Positions 8,900-18,147 of a stretch of 64,000 bases of DNA are shown piece after piece. The translations under genes and the position numbers were made by a program. Numbering within the stretch: position 1 is the stretch's first letter; each line of letters starts with the position of its first letter. Under the pieces are notes generated by a model, which was given only the letters and a program-made list of their open reading frames with translations, was not told where the DNA came from and did no database searches. The stretch lies in the NCBI RefSeq assembly GCF_000223215.1, contig NC_017243.1, positions 620,001 to 684,000 on the forward strand, written 5' to 3'. Origin of the DNA: Brachyspira intermedia PWS/A (GTDB lineage: Bacteria; Spirochaetota; Brachyspiria; Brachyspirales; Brachyspiraceae).

Positions 8900-10153
8900 A
8901 TGAAAATATTAGTTATAGGTTCAGGTGCCAGAGAGCATGCTATTTGTAATAATTTACTTAAGAATGAAAAAGTCTCAAAAGTTTATTGTGCTCCGGGAAA
9001 TGCAGGCACAGCAAGAGAAAAAAATTGTGAAAATGTTAAAATTTCTACTATAGATGAGATTTTAAATTTTGCTAAAAAAGAAAGCATTGATTTAACCATT
9101 GTAGGAAGCGAAGAAATGCTTGTGTATGGAATAGTAGATAAGTTTGAAGAGAACGGACTTAAAATATTCGGACCAAATAAACAGGCCGCTATACTTGAAG
9201 GTTCTAAGGCTTATGCTAAAGATTTTATGAAGAAGTACGGAGTAAAAACTGCTGAATATGAATTATTCACTGATTATAATAAAGCTGATGAATATTTGAA
9301 TAGATGCAGCTATCCTATAGTTATAAAGGCTAGCGGTCTTGCTTTGGGAAAAGGCGTTTTAATATGTCAGGATAAAGAAGAAGCTAAAAATGCATTAGAA
9401 GATATAATGGTAAAAAAGATTTTTAAAGATGCTGGAAATGAAGTTGTAATTGAAGAGTTTTTGGAAGGAGTTGAAGCTTCTATACTTTCTGTAACTGACA
9501 GCAATGTTATAATACCTTTTATATCTGCTAAGGATCATAAAAAAGTTGGTGATAATGATACTGGAAATAATACGGGCGGAATGGGAGTTATTTCTCCAAA
9601 TCCTTATTATACAAAAGAAGCTGAAGAATTATTTATTAAAGATATATTAGAGCCTACACTAAAAGGAATAAAAGCTGAGAAAATGTCTTTTGCTGGTATT
9701 ATATTTTTTGGACTTATGATCACTAAAAAAGGTGTATATTTACTTGAGTATAATGTTAGAATGGGAGACCCTGAAACTCAGGCAGTGCTTCAGCTATTAG
9801 AAACTGATTATTTATCTATAATAGAATCAGCTATGAAAAGAGAATTAGCAACTTTAAATATCAAATGGAAAAAGAAATATGCATGCTGTGTTGTAATGGC
9901 TTCCGGCGGTTATCCTGCTTCTTATAATAAAGGATATAAAATAGAAGGCATAGATAAAATAAACGGACAATGCTTCATTGCCGGTGCTAAATTAGATGAA
10001 AATAATAATATAATCACAGATGGCGGAAGAGTACTCAATGTTGTTAATATTGCTGACAGTTTAGAAGAAGCAAGAAAACTTACTTATGCCGACATTGAAA
10101 AAATAGATTTCAAAGATAAATACTATAGAAAAGATATAGGATTAATAAAATAA
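8900..10153 (+). CDS. purD: Phosphoribosylamine-glycine ligase (GARS)
   Basis: A 417-residue ATP-grasp ligase that makes glycinamide ribonucleotide in the second step of purine synthesis. It starts with MKILVIGSGAREHAI. It carries the GPNKQAAILEGSKAYAK segment, the ATP-grasp loop IKASGLALGKGVLIC, the metal/ATP site DNDTGNNTGGMGVISP and LEYNVRMGDPETQAVL. Length matches the family. The ribosome site AAAAAGGAAAGAAAT precedes ATG. It stands alone, not with other pur genes. Confidence 0.97.
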   Translation: MKILVIGSGAREHAICNNLLKNEKVSKVYCAPGNAGTAREKNCENVKISTIDEILNFAKKESIDLTIVGSEEMLVYGIVDKFEENGLKIFGPNKQAAILEGSKAYAKDFMKKYGVKTAEYELFTDYNKADEYLNRCSYPIVIKASGLALGKGVLICQDKEEAKNALEDIMVKKIFKDAGNEVVIEEFLEGVEASILSVTDSNVIIPFISAKDHKKVGDNDTGNNTGGMGVISPNPYYTKEAEELFIKDILEPTLKGIKAEKMSFAGIIFFGLMITKKGVYLLEYNVRMGDPETQAVLQLLETDYLSIIESAMKRELATLNIKWKKKYACCVVMASGGYPASYNKGYKIEGIDKINGQCFIAGAKLDENNNIITDGGRVLNVVNIADSLEEARKLTYADIEKIDFKDKYYRKDIGLIK

Positions 10154-10188
10154 ATATATTTCAAAATTTAATATAATGAATTTTATGA

Positions 10189-10234
10189 TTTTGGGTTTGT
10201 ATTAAGAAATATAATACTTAATATAAACCCAAAA
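10189..10234. terminator. Bidirectional terminator between convergent genes
   Basis: TTTTGGGTTT (10189-10198) pairs with AAACCCAAAA (10225-10234), with a further TATTAAG/CTTAATA pairing inside. It sits between purD (+) and the LRR gene (-), and T/A tracts lie on both sides. Confidence 0.75.
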
Positions 10235-10242
10235 ATTTTATA

Positions 10243-11198
10243 TTATTCCCTTATGATATTTACAGATACTCCAATACCTAAAGTATTTCTCCATTCTACA
10301 TCTGATGCTGTGCTGCTTTTAGGTATATAGACATTTTTTAATGGAGAGTATGAAAATACACTTTGTCCTACTGTCATTGATTTTGGATCATCATTTAGAA
10401 ATCTTATATTTTCAAAATTTTTACAGGAATAAAATGCATATTTTTCTATAGTTTTTACAGAAGCTGGTATAGTTATTGTATTAATAGATCCGCAGCTTTC
10501 AAACATACTATCAGGTATTGTCTCTAAATTATTTGGTAATTTTATATTTACTAAATTTTCGCAATCGCCAAAAGCACTTTTACCTATAGAAGTTACAGAA
10601 TCAGGAATTTCAATACTTGAAAAGCCACATTGGTTTAATGCTGCTTCTCCTATTGTTTTTAATGAGTTAGGAAGTTTTAATGATTTTAGATTATAACATC
10701 CTATAAGTCCTCGGTTACCTATTGTTATCAAATTACTTGGAAGTGTTATTTCAGTTAATTCAGGACAATAAATGCTATATTCTCCTATTTCTGTTATAGT
10801 GTCAGGAAATGTTATTTTTACTATTGACTTATTTACAGCATTTGCCCCAAACAAATTATCTGGGATTTTATTGTTTGGGAAAATTACATTATCAAGAGAT
10901 ATTTCTATTTTTATATTTTTTAAAGAAATTTTTTCAAGCATTTGAGTTATTGAAGTCCAAATATCATATTTTTTGTTGATGTGCCTGTAAAAATTAATTT
11001 GTATTGCCCATTATGATCAGCGGCATATCTTTTTAATGCTTCTTCCATGTTTTGAGGATTAGCTTCATCTATTTTTAGAGCATATTCCAAGTCTGGTATA
11101 GTTTCAGTTGGTGTATCTGAAATTTTTTCTACTAATGTTATAGAATTTCTGCAAGATGATAATATTATTAAAAGTGCTGTGAGAATTATCTTTTTCAT
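10243..11198 (-). pseudogene. BspA-type leucine-rich-repeat lipoprotein, broken by a one-base frameshift
   Basis: Two overlapping reading frames form one gene. The first (11198 to 10947) starts MKKIILTALLIILSSC, a lipoprotein signal with lipobox LSSC and Cys16, and runs to FTGTSTKNMIFGLQ. The second frame continues KKYDIWTSITQMLEKISLKN and then about seven LRR_5 repeats (ITLPSNLITIGNRGL type) to the end at 10243. The break is in an A6 run (T6 on the plus strand, 10969-10974); one more A joins them. In frame the run reads ACA AAA AAT, a possible -1 slippery heptamer. The joined product would be about 317 residues, a surface lipoprotein. It may be a true pseudogene, a slippage-expressed gene or a sequencing error. 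Confidence 0.85.
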
Positions 11199-11392
11199 AC
11201 TAAATATTATAACAATTATTTATTATAAATGTTAATAAAAAAATTATCTAATTTATAATTAAATTTTATTTTTCATAAATCAATTTTACTTTGTTATGCT
11301 ATGTGTATTGAAAATTTAATAAACTTTCATTTATGTAAATAAAATTAAAATACTTATATTTTTTAAATTAGGTTTTTAGCTTTATTTTAAAT

Positions 11393-11701
11393 CCCACCCT
11401 TTAGGCTTTTTAAACTCATCTGATATTTTTGTATTATATTTATTTTTTTGTTTTCATCTGTAATTACAGCACCCACCCAAAATTTTATTAAGATTTATAA
11501 TATCTCAACCGCACGCAGAATAATACTATAAATATAAATGAATTAATAATAGCACTTAAACTATATAATAAGTTTTGTTTACCGTGCGTTAAAGAGATTG
11601 AAAATTTAATTTAAACTCGGGTGGGTTCTATATTTTCTGATTTAGTTTATAAGAAATGATCAGTTAAACTGCATATAAATTTAATAAGGAAAAAGGGTGG
11701 G
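11393..11701. repeat. Nested palindromic intergenic element (complete copy)
   Basis: The 587-base gap 11199-11785 has no gene. Three GC-rich arms mirror each other about a centre near 11547: CCCACCCTTT (11393-11402) with AAAGGGTGGG (11692-11701), ACCCACCC (11471-11478) with GGGTGGGT (11619-11626), and CGCACG (11510-11515) with CGTGCG (11583-11588). Arm spacings are nearly equal on both sides (about 78/75 and 39/38). The DNA between arms is AT-rich and does not pair well. The half copy at 4747-4941 has the same geometry. Confidence 0.7.
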
Positions 11702-11723
11702 CATATGTAATAAAAACTATAAT

Positions 11724-11760
11724 AAAAAAGGATAGCCCTTTTAAAGAACTATCCTTTTTT
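11724..11760 (-). terminator. Rho-independent terminator of the symporter gene
   Basis: AAAAAAGGATAG (11724-11735) pairs with CTATCCTTTTTT (11749-11760). On the minus strand it lies 26 bases after the symporter stop and ends in a U-tract. Confidence 0.8.
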
Positions 11761-11785
11761 ATATTCTCATTTTAATTTAATAAAA

Positions 11786-12967
11786 TCAAGCGGCATCTTT
11801 TTTTATTCTAGTTTGATAGAACCAATCAACAAATACAGCTATAGCATTATCACCAGATACATTAGCAGCAGTACCAAATGAGTCTTGAGTCAAATATAAT
11901 GCTATCATCAAACCTTGTAATTCTTCTCCAGTTATTCCAATCATATAGAAGAAAGGCAAAGCACTCATAACAGCACCGCCAGGAGCACCAGGAGCTGCCA
12001 CCATAGCTATTCCCAACATAAGTATGAAAGGAAGTATAGAACTGTAAGTAGGATTTTGTCCTAAAATTAATATAACAGCAGTAGAACAGCAAGTTAATGT
12101 AATCATAGAACCAGCTAAGTGTATAGTAGCACAAAGAGGTATTACAAATTTTCTAATCTGTTCAGATACTCCATTTTTTTCAGCAGCTATTAAACTAACA
12201 GGTATAGTTGCAGCACTGCTTTGAGTACCTACAGCAGTAAAGTATGGGGGAATCTGATTTTTAATAAGCATTAAAGGAGATTTCTTTGCTATTAATCCAG
12301 ATATTATAAATAAAGCGGTAATATAAAGTATATGAAGAGTAATAACAACAGCAAATACTTTACCAAATATTATAAGTATATGCTGTATACTTCCGGCATA
12401 AGCTAAATTAGCAAATGTACCTAAAATATGTAAAGGAAGTATAGGGATTATTATATTTTTTAAAATTGCTTGTATAACTTCTTCGGAGTCTCTTACTATA
12501 GAAAATAATTCTTCACCTTGTTTTTTAGGTCTTAGCATTGTTATACCAATACCTAATATAAAAGCAAATACTACAGCAGATGTAACATCAAATAATGGTT
12601 TAAGAGGTATAGTAAAATAGCTGTCTAAGCCAGATTCAATTTTTACACTGCTTAAAGCGGCAGCACCTAAAAGAGTAGGGAAAAGATTAGAAGCTACTAA
12701 AAATGCTATACTTCCAGCTAATAAAGTAGAACCATAAGATATAGCAACTGTAATCCCTATTAATTTAGTTGCACCTTCTGTGAGATTTGCAATACCATAA
12801 CCAATAAAAGCCACTATCATAAGAGGTATAATGAAATTTAAGAATAAACTGAATATGCTACTTATAGTTACAAAAATTCTCACCACAGGAGCAGGAAGAA
12901 ACATACCAACTAATATACCCAGAATTATACCTATAATAATTCTTGGTAAGAGACCTATTTTTTTCAT
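11786..12967 (-). CDS. Dicarboxylate/amino acid:cation symporter (DAACS family)
   Basis: A 393-residue inner-membrane carrier of the glutamate-transporter fold (SDF family), which imports acidic or small neutral amino acids or C4-dicarboxylates with Na+ or H+. About eight hydrophobic segments are visible. The first re-entrant hairpin serine-rich motif is GTQSSAATIPVSL. The second is VAAPGAPGGAVMSALP, and the substrate/cation-binding TM8 shows NVSGDNAIAVFVDW. The usual NMDGT motif of TM7 is not obvious, so it is closer to the SstT-like side of the family. ATG at 12967 is preceded by GGAGAAAG. It is a single gene with its own terminator. Confidence 0.9.
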   Translation of the reverse strand: MKKIGLLPRIIIGIILGILVGMFLPAPVVRIFVTISSIFSLFLNFIIPLMIVAFIGYGIANLTEGATKLIGITVAISYGSTLLAGSIAFLVASNLFPTLLGAAALSSVKIESGLDSYFTIPLKPLFDVTSAVVFAFILGIGITMLRPKKQGEELFSIVRDSEEVIQAILKNIIIPILPLHILGTFANLAYAGSIQHILIIFGKVFAVVITLHILYITALFIISGLIAKKSPLMLIKNQIPPYFTAVGTQSSAATIPVSLIAAEKNGVSEQIRKFVIPLCATIHLAGSMITLTCCSTAVILILGQNPTYSSILPFILMLGIAMVAAPGAPGGAVMSALPFFYMIGITGEELQGLMIALYLTQDSFGTAANVSGDNAIAVFVDWFYQTRIKKDAA

Positions 12968-13231
12968 TTTCTTTCTCCATATATTTTATATTTTTCTATG
13001 TATAGTATTATATAAATTTTTTATGTTCATTCAACTAATATATGTAAATTTTAGTTCTTTTTATTTTATATATAAATATAGTATCTATTTTATTATACAA
13101 ATCATACTTAATTATTTGTTTGAAATTTATATAATTAATGAATATGCATTGTAATTACACTATATAAAATAATTTGACAAATTAATCTATTTTAGTATAA
13201 TTTAAACAGTATAATATAAGGATATTATTAA

Positions 13232-13708
13232 ATGAGAATAGGCTACGGATACGATTCACATATATTTTCTGAGAATCGTAAATTGATATTGGCAGGAATA
13301 GAAATTCCTTATGAATTGGGGTTAAAAGGTCATTCAGATGCAGATGCTGTTATTCATGCTTTGATAGATTCTATATTAGGCGCATTGGCACTTGGAGATA
13401 TAGGAAGTCATTTTCCTGATAATGATGAACAATATAAAGATATTTCTTCTATTGTATTATTGGAAAAAACAGTTTCGATTATGAAAGAAAAAAATTATGA
13501 AATATCTAATACTGATATTACAATTATATTAGAAAAACCAAAATTAAGAAAATATATAGACACTATGAGAGAAAATCTATCCAAAATTCTTAAAACTGAT
13601 ATAGAAAATGTTTCGATAAAAGCTAAAACTAATGAAAAAATGGATTCTATAGGCAGAGGAGAAGGCATAGCAGTTCATTGTGTATCTTTACTAAAAAAAA
13701 TAAAATAA
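13232..13708 (+). CDS. ispF: 2-C-methyl-D-erythritol 2,4-cyclodiphosphate synthase
   Basis: A 158-residue enzyme of the MEP isoprenoid pathway that cyclises CDP-methylerythritol phosphate with loss of CMP. The zinc ligands are in GYDSHIF (Asp8, His10) and KGHSDADAV (the conserved His). Also present are LGDIGSHFPDND and, near the C-terminus, KAKTNEKMDSIGRGEGIAV. Length is standard. It is followed after 16 bases by the squalene/phytoene synthase gene, so the two probably form an isoprenoid operon. Confidence 0.97.
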   Translation: MRIGYGYDSHIFSENRKLILAGIEIPYELGLKGHSDADAVIHALIDSILGALALGDIGSHFPDNDEQYKDISSIVLLEKTVSIMKEKNYEISNTDITIILEKPKLRKYIDTMRENLSKILKTDIENVSIKAKTNEKMDSIGRGEGIAVHCVSLLKKIK

Positions 13709-13724
13709 AACTTAGGAAAAATAT

Positions 13725-14728
13725 ATGGCAACAAAAATTAATACGAAATATTTACTAGATTTAGTTTCAAGAAGCTTTGCTTTGACTATACCATTATTAG
13801 ATAAGAATAAAAAAATAAAGTTGAAGTTCAGTATTTGCTTGCTAGAATAATAGATACAATAGAAGATTCTACTCATAGTGCGGAAGATAAAGAAACATTA
13901 ATAACTGCTTTTATAAATATATTAAAAACAGAAAATATTGATAATTTAGAAAATTTTAAAAATGTAGTTATAGCACATTCCATAAATGAAAATGATAGAG
14001 TATTAATAGAAAATATAGATATTGTGTTAAAATCTTTTTTTACTTTTAAACAGGAGATAAAAAATATATCTATTTCATATTTAAGGGAAATGGGTTATGG
14101 TATGGTTTATTATCAGGATCATACCATATCAACATTTGAAGATTTAGATGATTATTGTTATTATGTTGCCGGTACTGTAGGACTTTATCTTACTGAGCTT
14201 TCAAAAATATTGGATAATATGGAATTGGATAGAGAGAAAGCTAAAAGTTTGGGAAGATTTTTGCAGAAAGTTAATATTATTAAAGATGCTAAATTAGATT
14301 ATGAAGAGAAAAGAGTTTTTTGGCCTATAAGTTTATTTGAAAATGAGAATCCTGCTCCATATTTTGAAGATGGTGCTTATATGGATAAATCTATGGAAAT
14401 ATTAGTTAAGATGGTAGAATCAGCTATGGCTGAGTTTAGGAATTCTATAGAATATATTATGGCAATAGATAAAAAAGCATCTGGTTATAGGCGTTTTTGT
14501 TTGGTGGCTGTTCTTATGGGGTATGAAAGTATAAAACTTATGAAGAGCAATTATAATATATTTATGGGTGAGACTGTAAAAATTCCTAGAAAAAATACTT
14601 TAGAGATAGTTGCAAAAGCGAAAGCTGATTATTATACTAATAAGAGATTGGAAGATCTATTAGAAAAAGTATTTACAACAGAATCAGTACAAAGTGAATC
14701 CGAAATCCCTGCAAATAATAATGAATAA
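13725..14728 (+). pseudogene. Squalene/phytoene synthase family gene with a one-base frameshift
   Basis: ATG at 13725 (with AGGAAAAA before it) opens MATKINTKYLLDLVSRSFAL, the family N-terminus. After DKNKK the frame is lost in an A7 run (13809-13815). One more A would give KVEVQYLLARIIDTIEDS, which continues in the second frame (open to 14728). The restored protein is about 334 residues, normal for the family. Asp-rich motif 1 is DTIED. The second half has YYVAGTVG and a degenerate NIIKDAKLDYEEKRVFWP where N(I/L)xxD...GRxYxP is expected. Such enzymes join two prenyl diphosphates head to head (squalene, dehydrosqualene or phytoene). In frame the run reads AAT AAA AAA ATA, not a classic slippery site. 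Confidence 0.8.
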
Positions 14729-14819
14729 ATAAAGTATTATATTTAAAATTAAAGTCTTGTGTTTTGTATTGATATATATTAAAATTATGTAAACTTTAAA
14801 TTACGGAGCAGTATTTAGT

Positions 14820-16757
14820 ATGTTTATCAGAAAAATTTGTATTGTATTAGCAATTTTAATATTTAGTGCATTTAATTTATTTTCGCAGTCAAATAAAGAA
14901 GATGAAAATGTATTTAAAGATTCTCAATATATAAAAAGTGAAGAAGAGGCAAAAGCTGCATATAGTTTGGCTTTATATTACAAAGAGCGTGCTTTGGCAA
15001 GTAAAACTTTAACAGAACAAACTGTTAAAGATTTGGAAAGTGCTAAAGTAATACTTCAGGAAATTGTTAAATATGTACAAAATAAAGAGATATATATAAC
15101 ATTAGCTGAAACTCATGAGGCTTTAGGAGAATATTATGAGAGCTCTAGAATTTATGATAATTTAGTTTTTGATTCTCCTGAAGATATTGATATATTATTT
15201 AAAGCTGCTGAAAGAAATATATTTATTATGAATAATGTTGATAAGGCTAGATATTATTTAGAATATGCTTATGAAATAGATAATTCTAATAATGATGTTC
15301 TAATATTATTAGGTTATACTTATTATCAAAAAAGAGAACTTGAGAAAGCTGTATATTATTTTTCTAAAGTAGATGAAACTAAAAAACCAAGTAATAATAA
15401 CAATTATTTAAGTTATTATAATTTTTATTATGGTATGAGTGAGTTTTATTTAAGCAGATTTTCCAGTGCTATAGGCAGATTCAATAAACTTCAAAATGTT
15501 CAATTATCACCAGCCGATAAATATACTGCTTCCTATGGTATAGTAAAGAGTTATCAGGCTTTAGAAAAATATAATGAAGCTTATTCTAATAGTATGGATA
15601 TAGAAGATGGATTATTTTTGAGTGCATATTTAAGTTTTATGTCTGATAAATATGATGACGGTTTATTTGAAGAAATAGACCCAGCAAATCCTAATACTCC
15701 TAAGATATTATCTATTATTTCAGAAGCAGAAAGTTCAGGATATAGTAATGCCCTTAATATTATCGAAACTGATTTAGACAGAAGGGAAATAGATTTAGAT
15801 ATTATACAGGCATATTATAAAATGATTTATGAAGTAGGCAGTAAAGAAAATAAAATGAATTCTGAAATGGATATAATATCATTTTATTTAATGATAAAAA
15901 ATATAGATGCTTTACCTAAGCATATAGATAATTTAGTTAGCTATGATAATAGCGGAAAATTTAATAATTTATATTTACAGGCTGCTTTAGAGTTTAAAAA
16001 TCAAAATAATTTTCAATCATCAAAAGAGATGTTAAATAAATATTTATCTTTGGATAATAAAAATATAAAAGAAAATGAATTAGTATCTTTAGTATTGACA
16101 GCAAGCGATATAGGAGAAAGCGAACTTGCTATAAGTGCTATTGAAAAATATGAAAAAGAAAAATATTCTTACAGCTATTTAAAAGCTTATGCAGCATTAA
16201 TGAATAATGATGAAGTTAATGCCAATAAATATTTAGATGAAGACTTTGAATATTTCAGCAATAATAAATCAAATACTAATGATTATAGAATAAATATTCC
16301 TTATGTAACATCATTAGCATTAGATAATACAAATTCGGCATTACTATATGCTAATTATAAATATTCTCAGGATACAAGTTCTGCAGAAAATATGAACAGT
16401 TTATCTTGGGCATTGGTTTCATTAGGCAGTGATTTGGATAAAGCTATAAAACTTTCTCAAAGTGCTGTTCAGTTAGAGCCTAATTCTCCTCATTATATAG
16501 ACACTTTAGGTTTTGCTTATTATAAGAAAGGTGATTATGATAATGCTTTGAAAAACTTATTAAAAGCTGCTTTATATGTAGATGATGATTCTAAAGCTGA
16601 GATATATGCTCATATAGCTGATACTTATTATGCTAAGAATGATTATAAAAATGCTCTTAAATATTATAGAAAATCAATATCTTCATATAAAAAAGAATTC
16701 GATTATGATGAAAATAGAATAAAAGACAGAATAGAAAGTTTAACAGAGAAAGAATAA
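14820..16757 (+). CDS. Secreted TPR-repeat protein
   Basis: A 645-residue protein with a signal peptide (hydrophobic residues 5-20, then LFSQS). It is filled with tetratricopeptide-like helices: early copies at about 85-190 (EIYITLAETHEALGEYYESS, DVLILLGYTYYQKRELEKA) and clear copies near the C-terminus at about 545-630 (HYIDTLGFAYYKKGDYDNAL). It probably acts as a periplasmic or envelope protein scaffold. GGAG lies about 12 bases before the ATG. It is followed by the 239-residue secreted protein and rsmG on the same strand. Partner proteins are unknown. Confidence 0.85.
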   Translation: MFIRKICIVLAILIFSAFNLFSQSNKEDENVFKDSQYIKSEEEAKAAYSLALYYKERALASKTLTEQTVKDLESAKVILQEIVKYVQNKEIYITLAETHEALGEYYESSRIYDNLVFDSPEDIDILFKAAERNIFIMNNVDKARYYLEYAYEIDNSNNDVLILLGYTYYQKRELEKAVYYFSKVDETKKPSNNNNYLSYYNFYYGMSEFYLSRFSSAIGRFNKLQNVQLSPADKYTASYGIVKSYQALEKYNEAYSNSMDIEDGLFLSAYLSFMSDKYDDGLFEEIDPANPNTPKILSIISEAESSGYSNALNIIETDLDRREIDLDIIQAYYKMIYEVGSKENKMNSEMDIISFYLMIKNIDALPKHIDNLVSYDNSGKFNNLYLQAALEFKNQNNFQSSKEMLNKYLSLDNKNIKENELVSLVLTASDIGESELAISAIEKYEKEKYSYSYLKAYAALMNNDEVNANKYLDEDFEYFSNNKSNTNDYRINIPYVTSLALDNTNSALLYANYKYSQDTSSAENMNSLSWALVSLGSDLDKAIKLSQSAVQLEPNSPHYIDTLGFAYYKKGDYDNALKNLLKAALYVDDDSKAEIYAHIADTYYAKNDYKNALKYYRKSISSYKKEFDYDENRIKDRIESLTEKE

Positions 16758-16801
16758 ATAGGTTTTATATTCTATATCTATTTTTAAGAGGTTTATAAAT
16801 A

Positions 16802-17521
16802 ATGATGAAAAAGAATATTATAATATTTATTATATTTTTATTAATTTCTAGTTTAGTATTTGGTCAAAATGAAAAGGAAGTGATGAAAGAGGCTTTTACT
16901 AGGTTTTCAAAATCTCCTTTTACAAGCATATATTCATCAGGTGGAGCTTTTTACAGCGGTGATGATTTAGATCAAATGCCTATGCTAGTTAATTATTATA
17001 AAAATAGTAATAATAAATATATGAATGTTGTTGATGGACTTTTAGGAAGTCTTATATTTGATGCTAAGGTTAATAATAATAGTCTTACATTAGATTTGCC
17101 TGAAGCAGAAGCCCCTTTAAAAAGAAATTTCGATGAATTCGCATTGGAAGCTCCTATTATGCGTTTCCCTAAAGTTTATGCGGATATACTTGATTATAAA
17201 TTTATAGATTTGTCTAAAAAAATAGTAAGCAGTAATATAACTTTAGGAAAGAATTGGCATACATTAGAAATAGGCTATAATGATAGGGTAGATACTATAG
17301 TTTTCTCAGCATCTACCTACAGAGTAAGAAGTTTTTCTACTGCTTTTATGGATAATGTTGTCAATGTGGAATTAGGTTCTTATACAACTGTTAATAATAT
17401 ACCTTATCCTAAAGAGTTTATAATGAAAAGTAAAGTTGATAAGAGAGAACTTCGTTATAATGTTACAAATGTATCAGCTGGAGATAAAGCTAAACAAGAT
17501 GCTAAAAAATTAGGCTGGTAA
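16802..17521 (+). CDS. Secreted protein, possible LolA-like fold
   Basis: A 239-residue protein with a signal peptide (MMKKNIIIFIIFLLISSLVFG, cleavage before QNEKE). The rest alternates short beta-like strands: MNVVDGLLGSLIFDAKV, ITLGKNWHTLEIGYND and LGSYTTVNNIPYPKEFIMKS. The order and the 'IPYPKEF' turn recall the LolA/DUF4292 lipoprotein-carrier fold, but this is only an impression. Two ATG codons occur in a row (16802, 16805), and GAGG lies about 10 bases upstream. It ends 2 bases before rsmG, so the two are likely cotranscribed. Confidence 0.7.
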   Translation: MMKKNIIIFIIFLLISSLVFGQNEKEVMKEAFTRFSKSPFTSIYSSGGAFYSGDDLDQMPMLVNYYKNSNNKYMNVVDGLLGSLIFDAKVNNNSLTLDLPEAEAPLKRNFDEFALEAPIMRFPKVYADILDYKFIDLSKKIVSSNITLGKNWHTLEIGYNDRVDTIVFSASTYRVRSFSTAFMDNVVNVELGSYTTVNNIPYPKEFIMKSKVDKRELRYNVTNVSAGDKAKQDAKKLGW

Positions 17522-17523
17522 TT

Positions 17524-18144
17524 ATGGATTTTGATTTACTATTAGACAATATCAGAAGTAGTATAAAAATTAATGAAAATCAAAAACAAAAACTTATAGA
17601 GTATGCTTCTCTAGTAATAGATTATAATAAAAATGTTAATATTACAGGAGCAAAAACTATAGAAGATTTCTTTAATGATCATATTGCTGATTGTCTTCTT
17701 GCTTTAGATATATTTGCTGATTATGATAATATAATAGATATAGGTTCAGGTTCAGGACTTCCTTCTATACCGCTTGCTATTGTGTTTAATGATAAGAAAT
17801 TTACTTTATGCGAATCTAAAAATAAAAAGGCTGAGTTTTTAAGATTAGCTAAAGATAAATTAGAATTAAATAACATAGAAGTAAAATGTATAAATGCTTA
17901 TGAGATAAAAGAAAAGTATGATACTATTACATCAAGAGCTTTTTCAGATATAGCAACACTTTTAAAAATATTTAATAAATTAAAAACAAAAAAATCAAAA
18001 TTAGTTTTGTATAAAGGCAAGAAAGAAAAAATAGAAGAAGAATTAAAAGAAGCCAATATACAAAAAAATAAATATAATATAGAAATAAAGAAACTTGAAT
18101 CAAGAGATAAAGAACGTCATATGGTTATAATATCAAGTTTATGA
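17524..18144 (+). CDS. rsmG: 16S rRNA (guanine-527-N7)-methyltransferase
   Basis: A 206-residue SAM-dependent methyltransferase (RsmG/GidB) that methylates G527 of 16S rRNA. The SAM motif I is DIGSGSGLPSIPLAI at about residues 74-88, followed by LCESKNKKAEFL and the family segment YDTITSRAFSDI. The C-terminus IEIKKLESRDKERHMVIIS is also typical. It starts 2 bases after the preceding gene and ends 3 bases before the convergent flippase-like gene. Loss of RsmG in other bacteria gives low-level streptomycin resistance. Confidence 0.95.
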   Translation: MDFDLLLDNIRSSIKINENQKQKLIEYASLVIDYNKNVNITGAKTIEDFFNDHIADCLLALDIFADYDNIIDIGSGSGLPSIPLAIVFNDKKFTLCESKNKKAEFLRLAKDKLELNNIEVKCINAYEIKEKYDTITSRAFSDIATLLKIFNKLKTKKSKLVLYKGKKEKIEEELKEANIQKNKYNIEIKKLESRDKERHMVIISSL

Positions 18145-18147
18145 TAT

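Noticed and set aside
12831-13154. 107-codon plus-strand frame over the start of the symporter and the gap after it
   Set aside because: Phe/Ile/Tyr-rich translation of AT-rich DNA, antisense to a real gene; no ribosome site or motif.
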